Below are positions 48,010 to 60,441 of a stretch of 64,000 nucleotides of DNA, piece after piece. The translations under genes were made by a program, and so were the position numbers. The DNA is taken from positions 57,255 through 121,254 of the forward strand of contig CAAAJI010000034.1 of NCBI GenBank assembly GCA_900642245.1. The letters are read 5' to 3'. This stretch comes from Fragilaria radians. Lineage: Eukaryota > Bacillariophyta > Fragilariophyceae > Fragilariales > Fragilariaceae. The notes beneath the pieces are model-generated. The model was not told the origin of the DNA, did no database searches, and saw only the letters and a list, made by a program, of their open reading frames with translations. How positions within the stretch are numbered: the first letter of the stretch is position 1; every line of letters begins with the position of its first letter.

Positions 48010-51000
48010 TGAATTCTATCCCAATTTGCCTTAGATGCAATATTTTGAATCATATCTCTGCCAAACACCAACTGACAGATTGATGCCTGTAGTGTTGTGT
48101 GATAGGTGCTTCAAATAGTCCATGCAGTAGATTGGAGGAGGTACTCAAAAGGATTATCCTCTTTTAAGTTTTCCTTTTCCAAGTCAAATGATCTGAGCAT
48201 ATCATAGACCACCTTGTGGACTCGCTCAATGATTGCATTTGCTTGAGGGATATGACTTGCAGTTGGATTGGCTTTAATTCCATTGTTATCTCACATCTGT
48301 TTGAACTTGCCCCCATTGTCAATGGCAATAATTGAGGACGGGGATAATGTGACAACCAGGTATTATGAAACAAATCCTTGATGGAAGTAGCCGCTTTTTA
48401 ATTGGCTTGGACAATCTCAAGCCATCCAGTGGCTGGATCAATCATAGTGAGAGAAAGCAGAAAGTGTGTCTTGAGTGGAGTCTTTATTGTAAAAGGTCCC
48501 GTCAGATCTACACAAACCATGACCCAGGGGTCAGATTCTGCTGACTTTGGAGACAAGAGACCATATTTCTTACGTTCCTTTTTGGCTAGTTGACAGACTA
48601 GACAAGTGGAACAGAAATGTTCAACATCCTGCATTAGACGAGGCCATGTCATAGTGCTCCTGATAGTATGTTCTGTCTGTTCTGGATGAAGTAAGTATTC
48701 ATAATACTAGGAGAGTACTCTTTGTCTTAAAGACTGAGGAAAGTATATTTTGTCCTTAAAACATAGAGGGTCATAGCCTTCCCCATAGCGTATTGGGGTT
48801 GTGATAATCCTTTTTCTCTTAGTCCTTGGACTTTCATCTGTTCCTTAAAAATTAAGACAGTATGCATGGGAAATTTGATGTTGCTAAATTCTGATTCAGA
48901 GAGAAGTGCTAAGGCTTCCTCTTCCTGAATCTATACGTCATCAATGTCTAGTCTAGATAATGCATCTGCTACAACATTTTTCTTTCCTGGGAGATATTCA
49001 AATGATACTCCATATTCATGAGTAAATGCCAGCGCAAAACACGATCTGAGCTATATCCCTTGCAGGTTTCAATAGTAGATAGCAACTCATGTTCCGTTGT
49101 TGTGTATCTTCTTTGGACCGCATTAAGTTTATGTGAATGAAAGGCAATGGGCTTTTTATCCTGCATAATGAGTGCTCCTAACTGGTGATGAGATGCATCA
49201 GTGTATATGTGGAATGTTTTTCAAAATCTGGGTATACTAGAAGCACCTCCGTCTCAATAGTCTTCATCAATTTTCTCAAATGCCTGTTGATGAATTGAGA
49301 GCCATTCAAATTTGACATTAGTTGATGTGAGACTAGTCCAAGGAGCTAGCAAGTCACTCCTGCAAAAGCACATGGTGCGATAGTAATTGACTATTCAAAT
49401 GAATTGGCTTAGTTCTTTCCTGGTTTTTGGAGCCTTAATCTTAAGAATGGCTTCCACCTTGTTATATACTGGTTGGATACCCTTTCTGGTAATCCAGTAA
49501 CCCAGATACTCAATCTGTTCAGCAAAGTACTTTGATTTGGATGCATTGACTTTCATACCTGCAATGGAGTGCCTTGCTAGTATCATCTCTAACTTAGTCA
49601 GGTGATCTGCAAAGTTGTTATTTGTTAGAATTAACAAATCATCAAGATAGGTTGTGACATATTCCATATGTTGGGTCAGTTTTGACATGACATTTTGGAA
49701 AACATCTGGGGCTATTTTGATGCCCATGGGTAAACATTTATAAGTATATTTCCCCCAGAGAAATATGATGGTGCATAATCTTTGGGCATCAGCATCTAGT
49801 TTGATGTGATAGTCCCAGGTTTAGATCTAGAGATGTGGCAAAGGTAGATCCTTCCATGGATATGATCATGTCCCCAATTTTTGGTATAGGAAATGGGTGA
49901 CATTGAAGTAATGAATAGAGTTTTCTGAAGTCAGAAGCAACTCTTATAGTTCCATTCTTCTTGGCAATTGCAAATGTTGTGGATGCCCATTCAGAAGTAC
50001 AATCCTCTTCCAGGACTCCAATGTCCACTAATCTTGCAACTTCTTTGCGCAGTTTTTGCTCTACTGATTTAGGAACAGTATAGGGGCAAGCATGTAATGG
50101 CTTAGATCTCGGGTCTATCAAGTTTAGACTAATGGGAGCCATGTTGAATTCTCCTAATGTTTCATCAAAAAGGTGTTCATCTTTTTGGAGTACTTGGAGT
50201 AATTGGTGTTTTTCCTATTTATTGAGGTTTTCACAAGTATTGCTGACTTCTTCTAAGATTGTAGGTTTTATTCTGTATCTTGTATCTTAGTGGAACGAGA
50301 AAACTCCTCCATAAGACATTGAGGTTCATTTGCTGCCAATGAATCTCAGTAACGGTTTTTTAGAATTCAGAGAGCCCCTCCTGTCTTTCATTGGGATTGC
50401 ATCCGTATCCTATGTAACAGTGTTATCATTAAGACATGTATAATTCCTAATTTTCAATAATCCAGTTTTTTCAGTTGTAAACTGACCACCCATTGTACTC
50501 CAAGTGGTTTTATTCTCTTTATTGTGTTTGATAAGACCCTTGGAGGTATAGGACTCAAGGATTATGCTGCTACTATTACCAGTATCAGCCAGTGCTCTAA
50601 GCACATGTTCCTCATGATTAATATTGAGAGTCACCACTAATTTGCTAGTGGGGTGAGTATTTTCAACTGGTTTTATACTAGGTCTACTGATAGTAGGGGG
50701 AAATAAAAAATACTCCTCGAATATGTCACTACATTCAGCCGTATTGTGGTTATTTTTGTCACTGTAGTGACACCACATTTTGGCTTTTTGTTTCTTTTTA
50801 GCTGGACCTACAGCTACACTACTAATAAGGTGAGTGTTATTATCTACTGCTACTGTTGGAGCTGGTTCATTCGCGCATCGAATCTTGTCCAAACTCTCAA
50901 GTCGTATGAAATAAGAAATTGCAGATTTGGCATCCATTTGAAAAATACCAATGTTGGCTGAAACCATTGCTTCATGCTAGTTTGATCTGGTCAAGAATCT

Positions 51001-51560
51001 CAATGATTTCATCTTCAGTGAGGGGTGTAGGCTTTTCCTCAGGAAAGAATAGTAGATAACGGTTAAGCTCACTGAGCTTTTCTACAAATTGTTGAACGTA
51101 ATATTGGGTCCCGTGAAGAGGTATCTCCTCATGCAATACTTTTGCACCCTAATGGCGCGCCTTAAGATATTGTCTATCCCTACATCTCTAATTAATAGTT
51201 CTAACAACTTGTGATCCGTTGTCTCAATGTCTTCACCACCACATCTTTTTGAAGGATAGAGCGTGTCCCTTCAACATCGTGCATAGCATCTTAGTTCTAT
51301 CTGATGGCTCCTTGAAAGGCATCAACAACTCCAAGTCACGGTAACCAATAAACCACCCTGATGCACTACTCTGGGCTTCCGTCTTTATAGATGAAGAACT
51401 CCTTGGAAAATCGAGTGGCAGGGTTGGATGGATCAGCAAGGAACTCAAATCTGATGGACTCCACCTTGTAAGAATCAACACCTCTATCTCAACCTTCTTC
51501 AACTTGGACACAAAAGGGATTGGAGGGTTCTCTTGCCTAGTTGGAAGTATGCGTTAGGAA
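48010..51560 (-). mobile_element. Ty3/gypsy retrotransposon, degraded, gag to integrase
   Basis: Minus strand, in the order gag-protease-RT-RNase H-integrase that defines gypsy. Gag-like sequence lies at 51511-50970. A C-x2-C-type region (C-H-Y-S-D-K-N-N-H) and a protease site (A-L-A-D-T-G-N-S-S) follow at 50967-50410. Reverse transcriptase occupies 50142-49395, with V-A-S-D-F-R-K-L and the active-site Y-L-D-D. RNase H is at 49166-48970 (F-H-S-H-K-L-N, T-T-E-H-E-L-L). The integrase zinc finger (C-S-T-C-L-V-C-Q) and core are at 48652-48170, with P-Q-A-N-A-I-I-E-R-V at the end in a shifted frame. Frames are broken by shifts and stops, so it cannot be autonomous. I saw no LTR pair. The boundaries are approximate. 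Confidence 0.85.
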
Positions 51561-53148
51561 AACTTACTTTTTGTACAAGCAGTAATTCTCCGTTAGAAAA
51601 ACTACTTCCGCCAAGGCAACCTAGTGTCTTGAGCATTTACTCCATATATTCAACGTTTGACCTATCGGCATGATTTCCTAGAAGAAAGCCAAGTTTCTCT
51701 CTTCGGCTAATCTAATGATACATTATGCTTAAAAGGAGGTTAATGAACAGGTAAATCTAGAGCTGCGCGGTAAGGCATTAGGGATGATGATTGAAAACTA
51801 AATGGGTACATTTTACCACGTTTCCTATTACGATAGATTACATAAATTGAAGTGTTCAACTACAGATCAAGACCTTTTTTCAAAAGTTTACAATCACTGA
51901 TCAAAACACGATAAAAATAAAAGTAAACTAAAATCTCCTTTGGAATTAATTATGGCGGCAGGTCATATGCACATGTTTATGAACAAAAGGAATGGGAGGC
52001 CACCAACTCTGGACCTAATTTATCATTCCATTTAAAATAACAACCATTGAAGTTTCAATAATTAAGCGGCCTAAAGATCAAGCTCTTGCCCATTTCGAGT
52101 ATGAATTACAGATGTTTACCAAGATACCTTTGAATGCGATATATGAGATAGGTTAAGGGTTAGGGTCCCTAACTCTGTTTTACTTTGTCACCTTTGGCAA
52201 CATCAGCAGAATGAGTTTATAGCATTACTTTCCATTAAAAAAAGTATTTTTATTGAAACCCATATTCTCACAAATATTTTGCTTCTATAGTGAAGCATCA
52301 GATCATTAGATGAGTCCATGACATTTGCAAAAAACAATCTATTGTCGCTCACTTTTATACACTGATCAACAAGAAAACAATGAAACCTTCAAATAAGTCC
52401 TTGGCATACAGTGTTTGAAAATTCGAAATGTAGTCAAACTATTGTCTTTTAAATTTTAAATCCAAGATCTACGCACCCATATGCTTCAAGTCATTAAGAA
52501 GACGAACAGCATGCATAAGCGTACGAATATTCAGAGCGGATCATCAACTAGATTTGGTTCCCATGAAAAATATGTCTTTGCTGTTCAGAATTAATTTTAT
52601 GCAACTAGAGTATTTTATGCAGTGATGCTGTAAACATGAGATTTATTTCCAGTTTCTACGCCTTTTCTCGGATTAAAAAAGTGTATCTTCGCCTCTTTAC
52701 ATTCATGATAATAAAAGCTGACTAACATTTAGGGACGGTAAGTAGTACACTAGAAATGTGAAAGAAAAATAAGATTCACATTTTAACATGTGAGACGACA
52801 GTACGCTAGAAATACGCTTAAAAAATATTGGCTCACAAGATAAACATTTTTGAGACCTTACCGTGGGACTACAAATTAACACGAGAGGCGTTGCTTTTTA
52901 GTTAAAAGGCTGATACACCAAGGCATAGAAAACTCGCTGGTTGGATTTTATACGGATTTTACCATGTGCTCAATTGATAGTATTCATCCTCAATCTTACA
53001 AAACATAGTCCCGTACGTTAAAAGCACATTTATTCAGAGCGTTAAGCGTTATTTTCAGCCAGATACTGACGACAGGTTCTCATCGAAAACTGTCGATTTC
53101 TGAGCTAATTTCAACGTAATAGAGTCATAAATCAAACTTGAGGAAAAC
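51561..53148. other. intergenic
   Basis: Between the gypsy relic and the secreted-protein gene. No supported coding sequence; an LTR remnant could be hidden here but I could not pair one. Confidence 0.45.
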
Positions 53149-53760
53149 ATGAAAGTCCTATTGTGCCTAATTCTTCTCTCTCTTTCACTTATTTCGGGCG
53201 AGAAATCTGTTGATGATTTGAAGACCCAAGAGCACATTCCGCAAAAAGGTATGGCCAGATCTCTTCAAGATGGTAGTAAAACTTCGTCTCCAACAAGCAA
53301 GCGCACTATAACCCCAACATCGAAACTTTGCATCATACCTGATCGCTTTGAGTATAACTGTGGAGAAACCATTACGTTGAACTTTGATTACTCTCGTCAT
53401 TCTCCATCCGAAGCTGCCAGGAGAACGGATCGCATCGGAATCTATCCTTGCTACATCAAGTCCTTCAAGAAAGCTGAGATTTGGCAATGGGCCTGCGGTG
53501 GAACTCCTAAGACTTGCAAGGCCCGTTCTAGTGGTTCTGTCACGTTCGATAAAGTCCCCCCCTACAATAGAGGAGGGCAAGCGTGGCCTCTTGCCCCCAA
53601 CTATAATAAAGAGAGAAGATTTGTGAATCGTTGTTACAAGGCCGTGATCTTACGTGACGGAAAAGAGCCCTACAAACCTTACTGTGAATCTGATCAATTC
53701 TTTGTCTACGAAAACAGCAAACCGAACTGTAGCCTTCGAGTTGAAAGTCCAACAGATTAA
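53149..53760 (+). CDS. small secreted protein with probable beta-sandwich domain
   Basis: A single-exon gene for 203 residues. The N-terminus is a textbook signal peptide (MKVLLCLILLSLSLISG). A short polar linker rich in Ser, Thr and Lys follows (about 35-60). The rest is one domain of about 130 residues: a start like P-D-R-F-E-Y-N-C-G-E-T-I-T-L-N-F, then R-I-G-I-Y-P-C, W-Q-W-A-C-G-G, and a final Y-K-A-V-I-L-R-D-G-K-E-P-Y with S-D-Q-F-F-V. The alternating strands and the R-I-G-I-Y-P motif resemble SKICH-like or other extracellular beta-sandwiches, but I cannot name the family. Eight cysteines after the signal peptide support export. The function is unknown; surface or wall protein is the simplest reading. 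Confidence 0.8.
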   Translation: MKVLLCLILLSLSLISGEKSVDDLKTQEHIPQKGMARSLQDGSKTSSPTSKRTITPTSKLCIIPDRFEYNCGETITLNFDYSRHSPSEAARRTDRIGIYPCYIKSFKKAEIWQWACGGTPKTCKARSSGSVTFDKVPPYNRGGQAWPLAPNYNKERRFVNRCYKAVILRDGKEPYKPYCESDQFFVYENSKPNCSLRVESPTD

Positions 53761-54805
53761 ATTCTTTTGATGTCAAATGTGATTTGTGCCTCTTCGACTT
53801 AGCCTATATGTGTTTGCGTAAAAAGTCTTAATACAAGATTCTTCGATAAAGTATACATTTCTTGTTTGGTTGATGTACTTTTATCAGACATAGTTGTGAT
53901 GGCTGATATGAAACGGAAGAAATACCCTAGCCTTAACGTTAGATAACGGTGACGAATGTGTTTATGACTATGATAGTGTGTGTTAATTCGTTAAATCTGA
54001 TTGGAACTTATGTTCAAATCTTCTAATTAGTTGGATCGTATCCTTACGAAAGTAAATTGAAACATAAAACATTTCCATAATTGGTGCACTGGTTCCTGAA
54101 CGAATCACTTCAATATGCAAGCAATTATTCATCGCCATTTTCAAATATAGAGTTAGAGATTAACTGTCTATACGCAGGTGAGTAATCACATGATAGTTAT
54201 AAGGAAAGGATATCTTCAATGCTGGAACATATATTTATGTCATAGTCCATTAATGCCTTAAGGTACCGAATACTCTTCATGATTTCTATAACATGATATT
54301 GTCTTTTCGATTCATAGGTTAGGGTACGTCATGTACCCTCAAGAGCATAATTAACCAAGGATGTATTTAAATTTAGTGCTCAAGAGCATTAGTGCTCCAA
54401 CGATTGACTATTTGTCTTACCGATTCAAACGTTTTTCATGGAAATATTAGCATACATATTCCTATTTGTGCTTAGATGTGGTTCAGTACGTGGTGTTCAT
54501 TTCTATCATACGTTATGTTGGTGATTGAAATAACCCTTTGTCTCCAACCCAAATATACATCTGGAATCTAACTCTGTGGACCAAAGACAAATTGAAAGAA
54601 TGTTGCCTGCAAGATTGTGGGCCGTAACATTCCTCGCTTTTTTGTCTCCCTCAAAGTAGTACAATGAAATTTGGTTTCAAATGAATAGTCATGGAGTAAA
54701 TAGAAATGTATAGTTCATCAATATAAAATTGTTCACTCTTGACTATCTAATTGTGTTAAAGGAATTGTTTGTATACTTATTGAGACGTACGTGTCAATTC
54801 TCTCT
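53761..54805. other. intergenic between convergent genes
   Basis: 3' flanks of the secreted-protein gene and of the minus-strand membrane-protein gene. Nothing recognisable, apart from short echoes such as AGGTTAGGGTACGTCATGTACCC at about 54327. Confidence 0.5.
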
Positions 54806-55987
54806 TCATCCTTTTCCATCCGTCGGACTCTTGTTATTTTTCTTATTTTCCTTCCTAGCCCTTCGAGAAACGATGGATCTTATATTCGATTGAAACAGTA
54901 GAATACCACCTGTAGTGAATCCACCAATGAATGCGGTTGTCCACAATGTCCGATGGGTTGGAAACCAAAGAGTCCTTGTTGAGGAATTTGTAGTAGGAGT
55001 CCAATTCCTTCGAAGGACTCCCATTCCTGCTGCCAAGGATGTAATTCCGATTCCTACTCGAACAGCATATGGAGTCCAAGTATCTACCAAATGAATTAGA
55101 CCGTTCGTCATTGCCTCCACAGATGCATCCATGTAAGTGCTGAACATATCCATAAAGGCATTGTTTAAGAGAGTGTCCTCTACCTGTCCTGGAGTATTTT
55201 CTTCAAAGGATACAATTGTCGGTGGTGGAGGTATATCATTGACTTGTCCTTCAAGATTTATTTGTCTGTCGGAAACGATTATTCTATCACGATATGTACT
55301 CCCTAGGTCACTTTCTTCCTCATTCATAAGTTCAGGAGGTAATGAACGAATGAGATGTACTTCTGATGGTGTCGGCATTTCATGTGACAGGTGTCTACGA
55401 AAGCCTTCATTCCCCATGATAAATCTCATAAAGCCTTCTCCAAATAAGTGTCCAAGGCCACGTCGTCTCAAATAGAATGTTTGATATGGTGCTAAGGCAT
55501 CAATGTATTGGTCAACTCGTTCTGGTGGTATTCCAGGAATAAAGTACAACATCAAGTGTCTGTATTGTTGAGTCCATGTTGTATCTGTCATCCATTCATG
55601 TAGACTCATCTCTGTTAATTGATCATAGATGTAGGCTGGAAGAAATGGACCAATCCCCTGACCATGCATCATTGCTTGAATCTCACTCATAATCCATCGA
55701 ATACAAAGATTTCCAACAAGCGCTAGGGATCCTAGATAAATCAAAAGAGAAATTAATGCTGGTATGGGTAATACAAATATGGAGAAAGCACCCAGGGAGG
55801 ATATGGAAACTCCCACAAGAATCTGCACTTGACGATACAAGGTAACGGCTCGCTCTGTACGAACCGTCATATTTCGTTCCTCAAAGTAGGTATCATTCGC
55901 TGGAGTCATATCAGCTGTCGTTGAATCACCATGATTTGACCATGTGGAGCCCTTTGCGGGAGACGGTAATGAATCTTCCCCTTTCAT
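54806..55987 (-). CDS. unknown membrane protein
   Basis: A single-exon gene for 393 residues on the minus strand. A polar N-terminus of about 50 residues precedes a hydrophobic block (about 53-95, two helices with a Pro-containing turn, F-V-L-P-I-P-A-L-I). The middle is soluble and amphipathic, with an R-R-R-G-L-G-H-L-F-G-E-G segment. A poly-Pro stretch (I-P-P-P-P-T) lies near 254. Two more probable helices follow near 305-325 and 350-372, and the end is a strongly basic tail (R-R-A-R-K-E-N-K-K). I do not recognise a family. The layout would suit an organelle-envelope or ER membrane protein. No presequence motif is evident. Its 3' end faces the secreted-protein gene, and its promoter is shared divergently with the TTL gene. 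Confidence 0.75.
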   Translation of the reverse strand: MKGEDSLPSPAKGSTWSNHGDSTTADMTPANDTYFEERNMTVRTERAVTLYRQVQILVGVSISSLGAFSIFVLPIPALISLLIYLGSLALVGNLCIRWIMSEIQAMMHGQGIGPFLPAYIYDQLTEMSLHEWMTDTTWTQQYRHLMLYFIPGIPPERVDQYIDALAPYQTFYLRRRGLGHLFGEGFMRFIMGNEGFRRHLSHEMPTPSEVHLIRSLPPELMNEEESDLGSTYRDRIIVSDRQINLEGQVNDIPPPPTIVSFEENTPGQVEDTLLNNAFMDMFSTYMDASVEAMTNGLIHLVDTWTPYAVRVGIGITSLAAGMGVLRRNWTPTTNSSTRTLWFPTHRTLWTTAFIGGFTTGGILLFQSNIRSIVSRRARKENKKNNKSPTDGKG

Positions 55988-57077
55988 CGTTCGTTTTGTT
56001 TGTTTGTTTGGAAATCAAACATGTCACCTATCAGTTTTACGACTACGGTAGTACTGGAATTGTTCGATCGTGGTTTAGGAGATTCCGAACTCCATTTAGG
56101 GGAGATTCAACTACTATTATAATCGCTGTTTACTTTACTTGATTATTCACACCAAAAATGCACAATAGTACGTTTCCTTCCCAAGTTGTGAAGGGATGTC
56201 AGAATCAACTCTTACAGAACCTTCAATATCGGTGCATGTTTGCAGCAGATTCAAATTTATATATAGAAATAGAAATCATCCGAGTGTATCTATCTAGGTA
56301 ATGGGGACCAACAGTTTTAGTTTTATTTCACCGTGTATTAAAGCTAATGGGTATGCCTAAAAATATATTCCAAAAAATTGAGTATTGTTAGTATGTAATA
56401 ATGAAGATGCGTCTAAAATGGTTATATTCCAAGGTATGCAACCTCTTTCATATCGAATGGTATAAAATTCCATTTTTATTTAGCAGATGGTGGGTGACGA
56501 ATAATATTTTGGAATCCCATCATCGTTCCCTGTTCTGTTTTGGTTTTTTCTCGTACTACTTCTTCCTAATTTTTTGCGATTCCATCAACGGAAATAATGT
56601 AGGACGGCAAAAGGCATGTTTGGCTCGAGAAACGGTTACAAAGTGTGGTGGAGTATCCAAGAAAGTGAATGTATCGTACCTTCAATTTTTTGCATCCCTC
56701 GAATTTGTATTTGTATGTGTTTATTTTTTCATCCCTTATGCCCCACCAACCTGTCGACATGAATCGGTATTGAGTAGTTATCTCAAATGAGAATTTACAA
56801 TTTATTTTTTATTCTTTCCTGGCTATTGGAGTGTAGCAGTAGTGCATACGTATATGCGTAGAAAGAAACAAAACCTACGTGAAAGATAGTAGTAAGGATT
56901 GTGTGGTGATTTGTTGCACCGCAGTTGTTGCCTAACACAAAATTGATTCTCGTATCTAACCCCTAAAATTTTTCTTGTGCGTACTCCAAGTAAAGGTCAC
57001 ACACACTTGTTCAGAATTGTTCTCTCCAATCAAGTTTGTATATCATCTGATCATCATTGTGAATAAGAAGTATCATT
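55988..57077. promoter_or_regulatory. divergent promoter region
   Basis: About 1.1 kb between the start codons of two divergent genes, so it should hold both promoters. No motif is distinctive. A 129-codon frame at 56401-56790 is discussed among rejected items. Confidence 0.5.
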
Positions 57078-58262
57078 ATGGCTTGTATTGAATATTCTGT
57101 TCGTAGTCCATGGGAATGGGTTTTGGCGAAAGTTGAGTCTGAAATTCCTATGAAACATTGTAAGGATCGTACGGAAATGGTATCGGGTTTTCTTCAACCG
57201 ACACCCAATCGAATGCGTCGTGCTGCCAAGAAGCGTGTTCAACCTTGTACTGTTCGGTTTGATCTGATTGACAAGAAAGGCAAGTTATTGGAAGCGTATC
57301 ACGGAATTTCGTCAGCATTGGATGGTTTGGAAGATAAGGATGAGCTTGTTCGGACATTTCAACGTTGCCGTGCTGATCATTTAGGATTCACTCCTCCGTC
57401 GACCTTGATTCGATGGGATGCGACGTTGTCAGAATGTCAAAATATGGTGCGTGATTGGCCTGTGTTACCTGGGAATACAGAATCTAAGGTGGCTGTGTTA
57501 AAAGAGCCGATTGGTTCACAAGGGGAAGGCATTTACTTTGTTTCTACCGTCGAAGACTTGTATGAAATTGTTGAAAAGCATAGAAATCGAGCTATCACGG
57601 AAGGTCAAGGATTTTTAGATTTCATCATGGAGCAAAAAGGACGTATTCCTAGTTGGGTATTACAAGCCGAAGTTCATCCACCTTTGTTGATTCGAAACAA
57701 TCGAAAGTTTCACATTCGCAGTTATGTGGTTGCCATCGAATGTCCTGAAGAAAGTCATTTGGTAAATCTATATTTGTACAATCGTCATGAAGTTCGTATT
57801 GCTGGTATGGCTGTAACAGATGTTGATGCTGTGAATCGCGATCGTCGTGCTCACATTACTAACGGTGCTAACGGTAATACAACAGCACGAGTCTTGATGA
57901 ATACAGTGGATGAGTTGGCAGAACATCAACATGCCTTGGAATACTTCTCGGCAAAGGTTCTGAATCATCTCCTTCCAGATATCTGTCGTCGAGTTGAGGT
58001 CACTCGATCGGAGCATCCTCCCGAAATTCACAAGCACATGTTGGCTGGTCTTGACATTATGATGACAGAAGATTTAAAATTTGTGTTGTTGGAAGTCAAT
58101 GTGAATCCAGCTGCACCGCCGGAGATTAACTCACCACCCGATTTTACCAAACATTTAGTTGGATTCATGACGGACATGAAGAATTTGGTGTTGGGTTATG
58201 AAGCACCGAATTTTACCATCATGGAAGACATAATATTACGTGGATCCTCCAAAGCGTCCTGA
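57078..58262 (+). CDS. tubulin-tyrosine ligase (TTL) family ATP-grasp ligase
   Basis: A single-exon gene for 394 residues. The TTL ATP-grasp core runs from about residue 100 to 375. Visible motifs are V-L-K-E-P-I-G-S-Q-G-E-G-I-Y at 140-153 (ATP-binding loop with lysine), then L-I-R-N-N-R-K-F-H-I-R-S-Y-V-V at 204-218, and L-L-E-V-N-V-N-P-A-A-P-P at 337-348 (metal and nucleotide ligands). TTL-family enzymes add tyrosine, glutamate or glycine to tubulin or other proteins. The length is close to plain TTL (about 380), but the family also includes distant TTL-like enzymes, so the acceptor and amino acid are not determined. The N-terminal 100 residues are basic and unlike animal TTL. The start is the first ATG in frame. 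Confidence 0.85.
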   Translation: MACIEYSVRSPWEWVLAKVESEIPMKHCKDRTEMVSGFLQPTPNRMRRAAKKRVQPCTVRFDLIDKKGKLLEAYHGISSALDGLEDKDELVRTFQRCRADHLGFTPPSTLIRWDATLSECQNMVRDWPVLPGNTESKVAVLKEPIGSQGEGIYFVSTVEDLYEIVEKHRNRAITEGQGFLDFIMEQKGRIPSWVLQAEVHPPLLIRNNRKFHIRSYVVAIECPEESHLVNLYLYNRHEVRIAGMAVTDVDAVNRDRRAHITNGANGNTTARVLMNTVDELAEHQHALEYFSAKVLNHLLPDICRRVEVTRSEHPPEIHKHMLAGLDIMMTEDLKFVLLEVNVNPAAPPEINSPPDFTKHLVGFMTDMKNLVLGYEAPNFTIMEDIILRGSSKAS

Positions 58263-58520
58263 AGGAAAGGAATGGAAAAATGCATGTGTGTTAATACAAG
58301 TAAGTGCCTGAGAATCCGTACTCGATAACAAAACAAGATTGAAAAAATGGAAATAAAATCCACATGACGTGAATTTAGATCCTATTTTTTTGTCAGAGTG
58401 AAATTAACTTGAAATTAAAAAGAATATTTAGATTTCTACTTCCTAAATCTTGTGTACAGGAATCTAGAATAAAACTGTGGACACCCAAGCAATTTAGATT
58501 TATAAATTCAATTTAGCATT

Positions 58521-60441
58521 TTACGTAACTTGTTCCATCTCCTTTGCTGCTGCTGCCAATATCCCCGCTTTCACTCCAGATTCCAAGGCACCATTCAGTG
58601 TCGCAGTTGCCATGTGATCTCCACATACCATCAAGCCTGGAGGAAGGGGGATGCCTCGGAATTGACGACAATCTCTTCCTCCGTTGACATTTGCGCCATA
58701 CATGCCAACTTGGGATGGTTGCGCATTCTGGACGACATAATGACGAAGGAAGGACCAGGACGGAATGGATGGGAACCATCCTTGAAGTTGACGTCGGACA
58801 GCAATTTCCAATTTGACCATGTCTCCATCAAAGTAATCCAAAACATTGGATAGGATCGTTACGGAGCAAAGAGATTTTCCAGTGGGAGCATAGGAAGGAT
58901 TTACTATGGAAGGAAAGCAGACATTATTAATCGGATGAGTTTCCGGTGTGTCGGTGGGGCTAGATAATCCCTTGAGGAAGAGAATTGGTTCCGATATTGG
59001 TGGTTCTCCATCAAATGAATAGTATAGACAACCCACAGAACGTTGGGGTATTTCGGACCACAATTCTGTAGTCACCTCACCAAGTTCTTGGTTGGAAAGT
59101 AAAGATTCCGCAACTCTGACATCCGTAGCTACAATGACTGATTTCGCACGATAATATTTAGGACCACTTGATTCTTCGTCGTTGTTGTTGTTGGTCATTT
59201 TCTGGGTCTCAAGGAGGAAACTACCATCCTCCGTCGATGGAGGATGGATCCTTGTGACACACGTGTCAGTATCTATGGTAACACCAGCATCACGTGCCTT
59301 GTCGGCCAATTGTTGTGCCACAGCTCCAATCCCTCCCCGAGGTAACGTCGCAGATCCCTCGGAAAACATTTTAAAGACAAAGGAAAACATACGAGAGGAT
59401 TGGTCCGTCAGTGGTGCTAGGTAAATCCCTTCCAAGAATGGTTTGAAAAAGGCATCTATCATTTCCTTTGAAAATCCCCATCGATCTTGTAAGGCTTCTA
59501 GTGTCGTAGTTTCGTCCTCCTCAAATAATTCTGGAACGGATTTGCTAAAGACATGCCATAACAATGGCAACAATTTAATTTTATCCACAATGGAAGATCC
59601 CACTGGTGCCATCAATGCATTCCATAATTCCAATGGTTGTCGCAAGGGATCCGAAACTTTAATCCACTTCCCATCTTGATTTTTCCCCTTCTCTCCTCGT
59701 ACCCATACACGTGAACCAGGAATAAAGGATTGTAATTGAAGTGCTTCCAAATCTAAACACTGTTGTACCATGGGATAATTGGGAATAAAAACGGCAAAGC
59801 CACGATCAAGACAAAATCCATCCTCTGTCCTATCCGATTGTACACGACCTCCCAATGTCGATGAAGATTCCAATAGGTGAATTTTCATTGACGTCGTCTT
59901 CGTCAATGACAATTGTTCGGCGGCTGTCCGAGCTGCCACCAAACCAGAAACACCTCCTCCAATAACACATATTGAAACTTGAAAAAGACAGAGATTATGT
60001 AAGAGAGAATTGGATATAAATGACATTGCTTCTCATTTGCCTTGATTGGAGGACCAACGTACCATCTTCCACAATATCCTTGGAGGAAGATTCCAATGTG
60101 GAACTACTACTACTACTACTCTCTCCCATTTCATCATCATTATTGTTTGGCTTCTTATTCTTCCCCCATGGAAGACGAATCTTGGGTATACCAGATAATA
60201 CAACTGACGATGAACATTGACTGGAGGAGGGGAATTGCCAAGGACAATTGACGTCTACATTCCGACCACCACTACGAATGTTGGTGGAGGATAGTAAAGC
60301 ATGACAGAATGGAGAAGAATTCGGATAACAATCCAATGTAACAACAGTAACAGCAACAATACCAAGTAATATCCATCGAGTGACTCTCATTATTCGATTC
60401 CTATCTTGTTTCCTGGTACTATATTGTTTCGATGCTGTCAT
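58521..60441 (-). CDS. FAD-dependent amine-oxidase-like oxidoreductase, probably plastid
   Basis: Two exons on the minus strand, 60441-60063 and 59977-58521, with an 85-bp GT-AG intron (phase 1), giving 611 residues (594 from a second ATG at 60390). From that second ATG the N-terminus is a signal-like helix (W-I-L-L-G-I-V-A-V-T-V-V-T-L) followed by a Ser-rich stretch, so plastid targeting through a bipartite signal is possible. The FAD fold starts just after the splice: V-I-G-G-G-V-S-G-L-V-A-A (about 131-142), then L-L-E-S-S-S-T-L-G-G-R-V. The C-terminal FAD motif is V-C-G-D-H-M-A-T-A-T-L-N-G-A-L-E-S-G. This is the carotenoid desaturase/protoporphyrinogen oxidase/amine oxidase superfamily. 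The closest picture is the plant plastid 'FAD/NAD(P)-binding oxidoreductase' group; the substrate cannot be read. It is convergent with the TTL gene, 258 bp apart. Confidence 0.85.

Noticed and set aside
56401..56790. 129-codon frame upstream of the TTL gene, with hydrophobic stretches
   Set aside because: No domain, no targeting logic, aromatic-rich composition as expected from AT-rich non-coding DNA, and it lies in a divergent promoter region.
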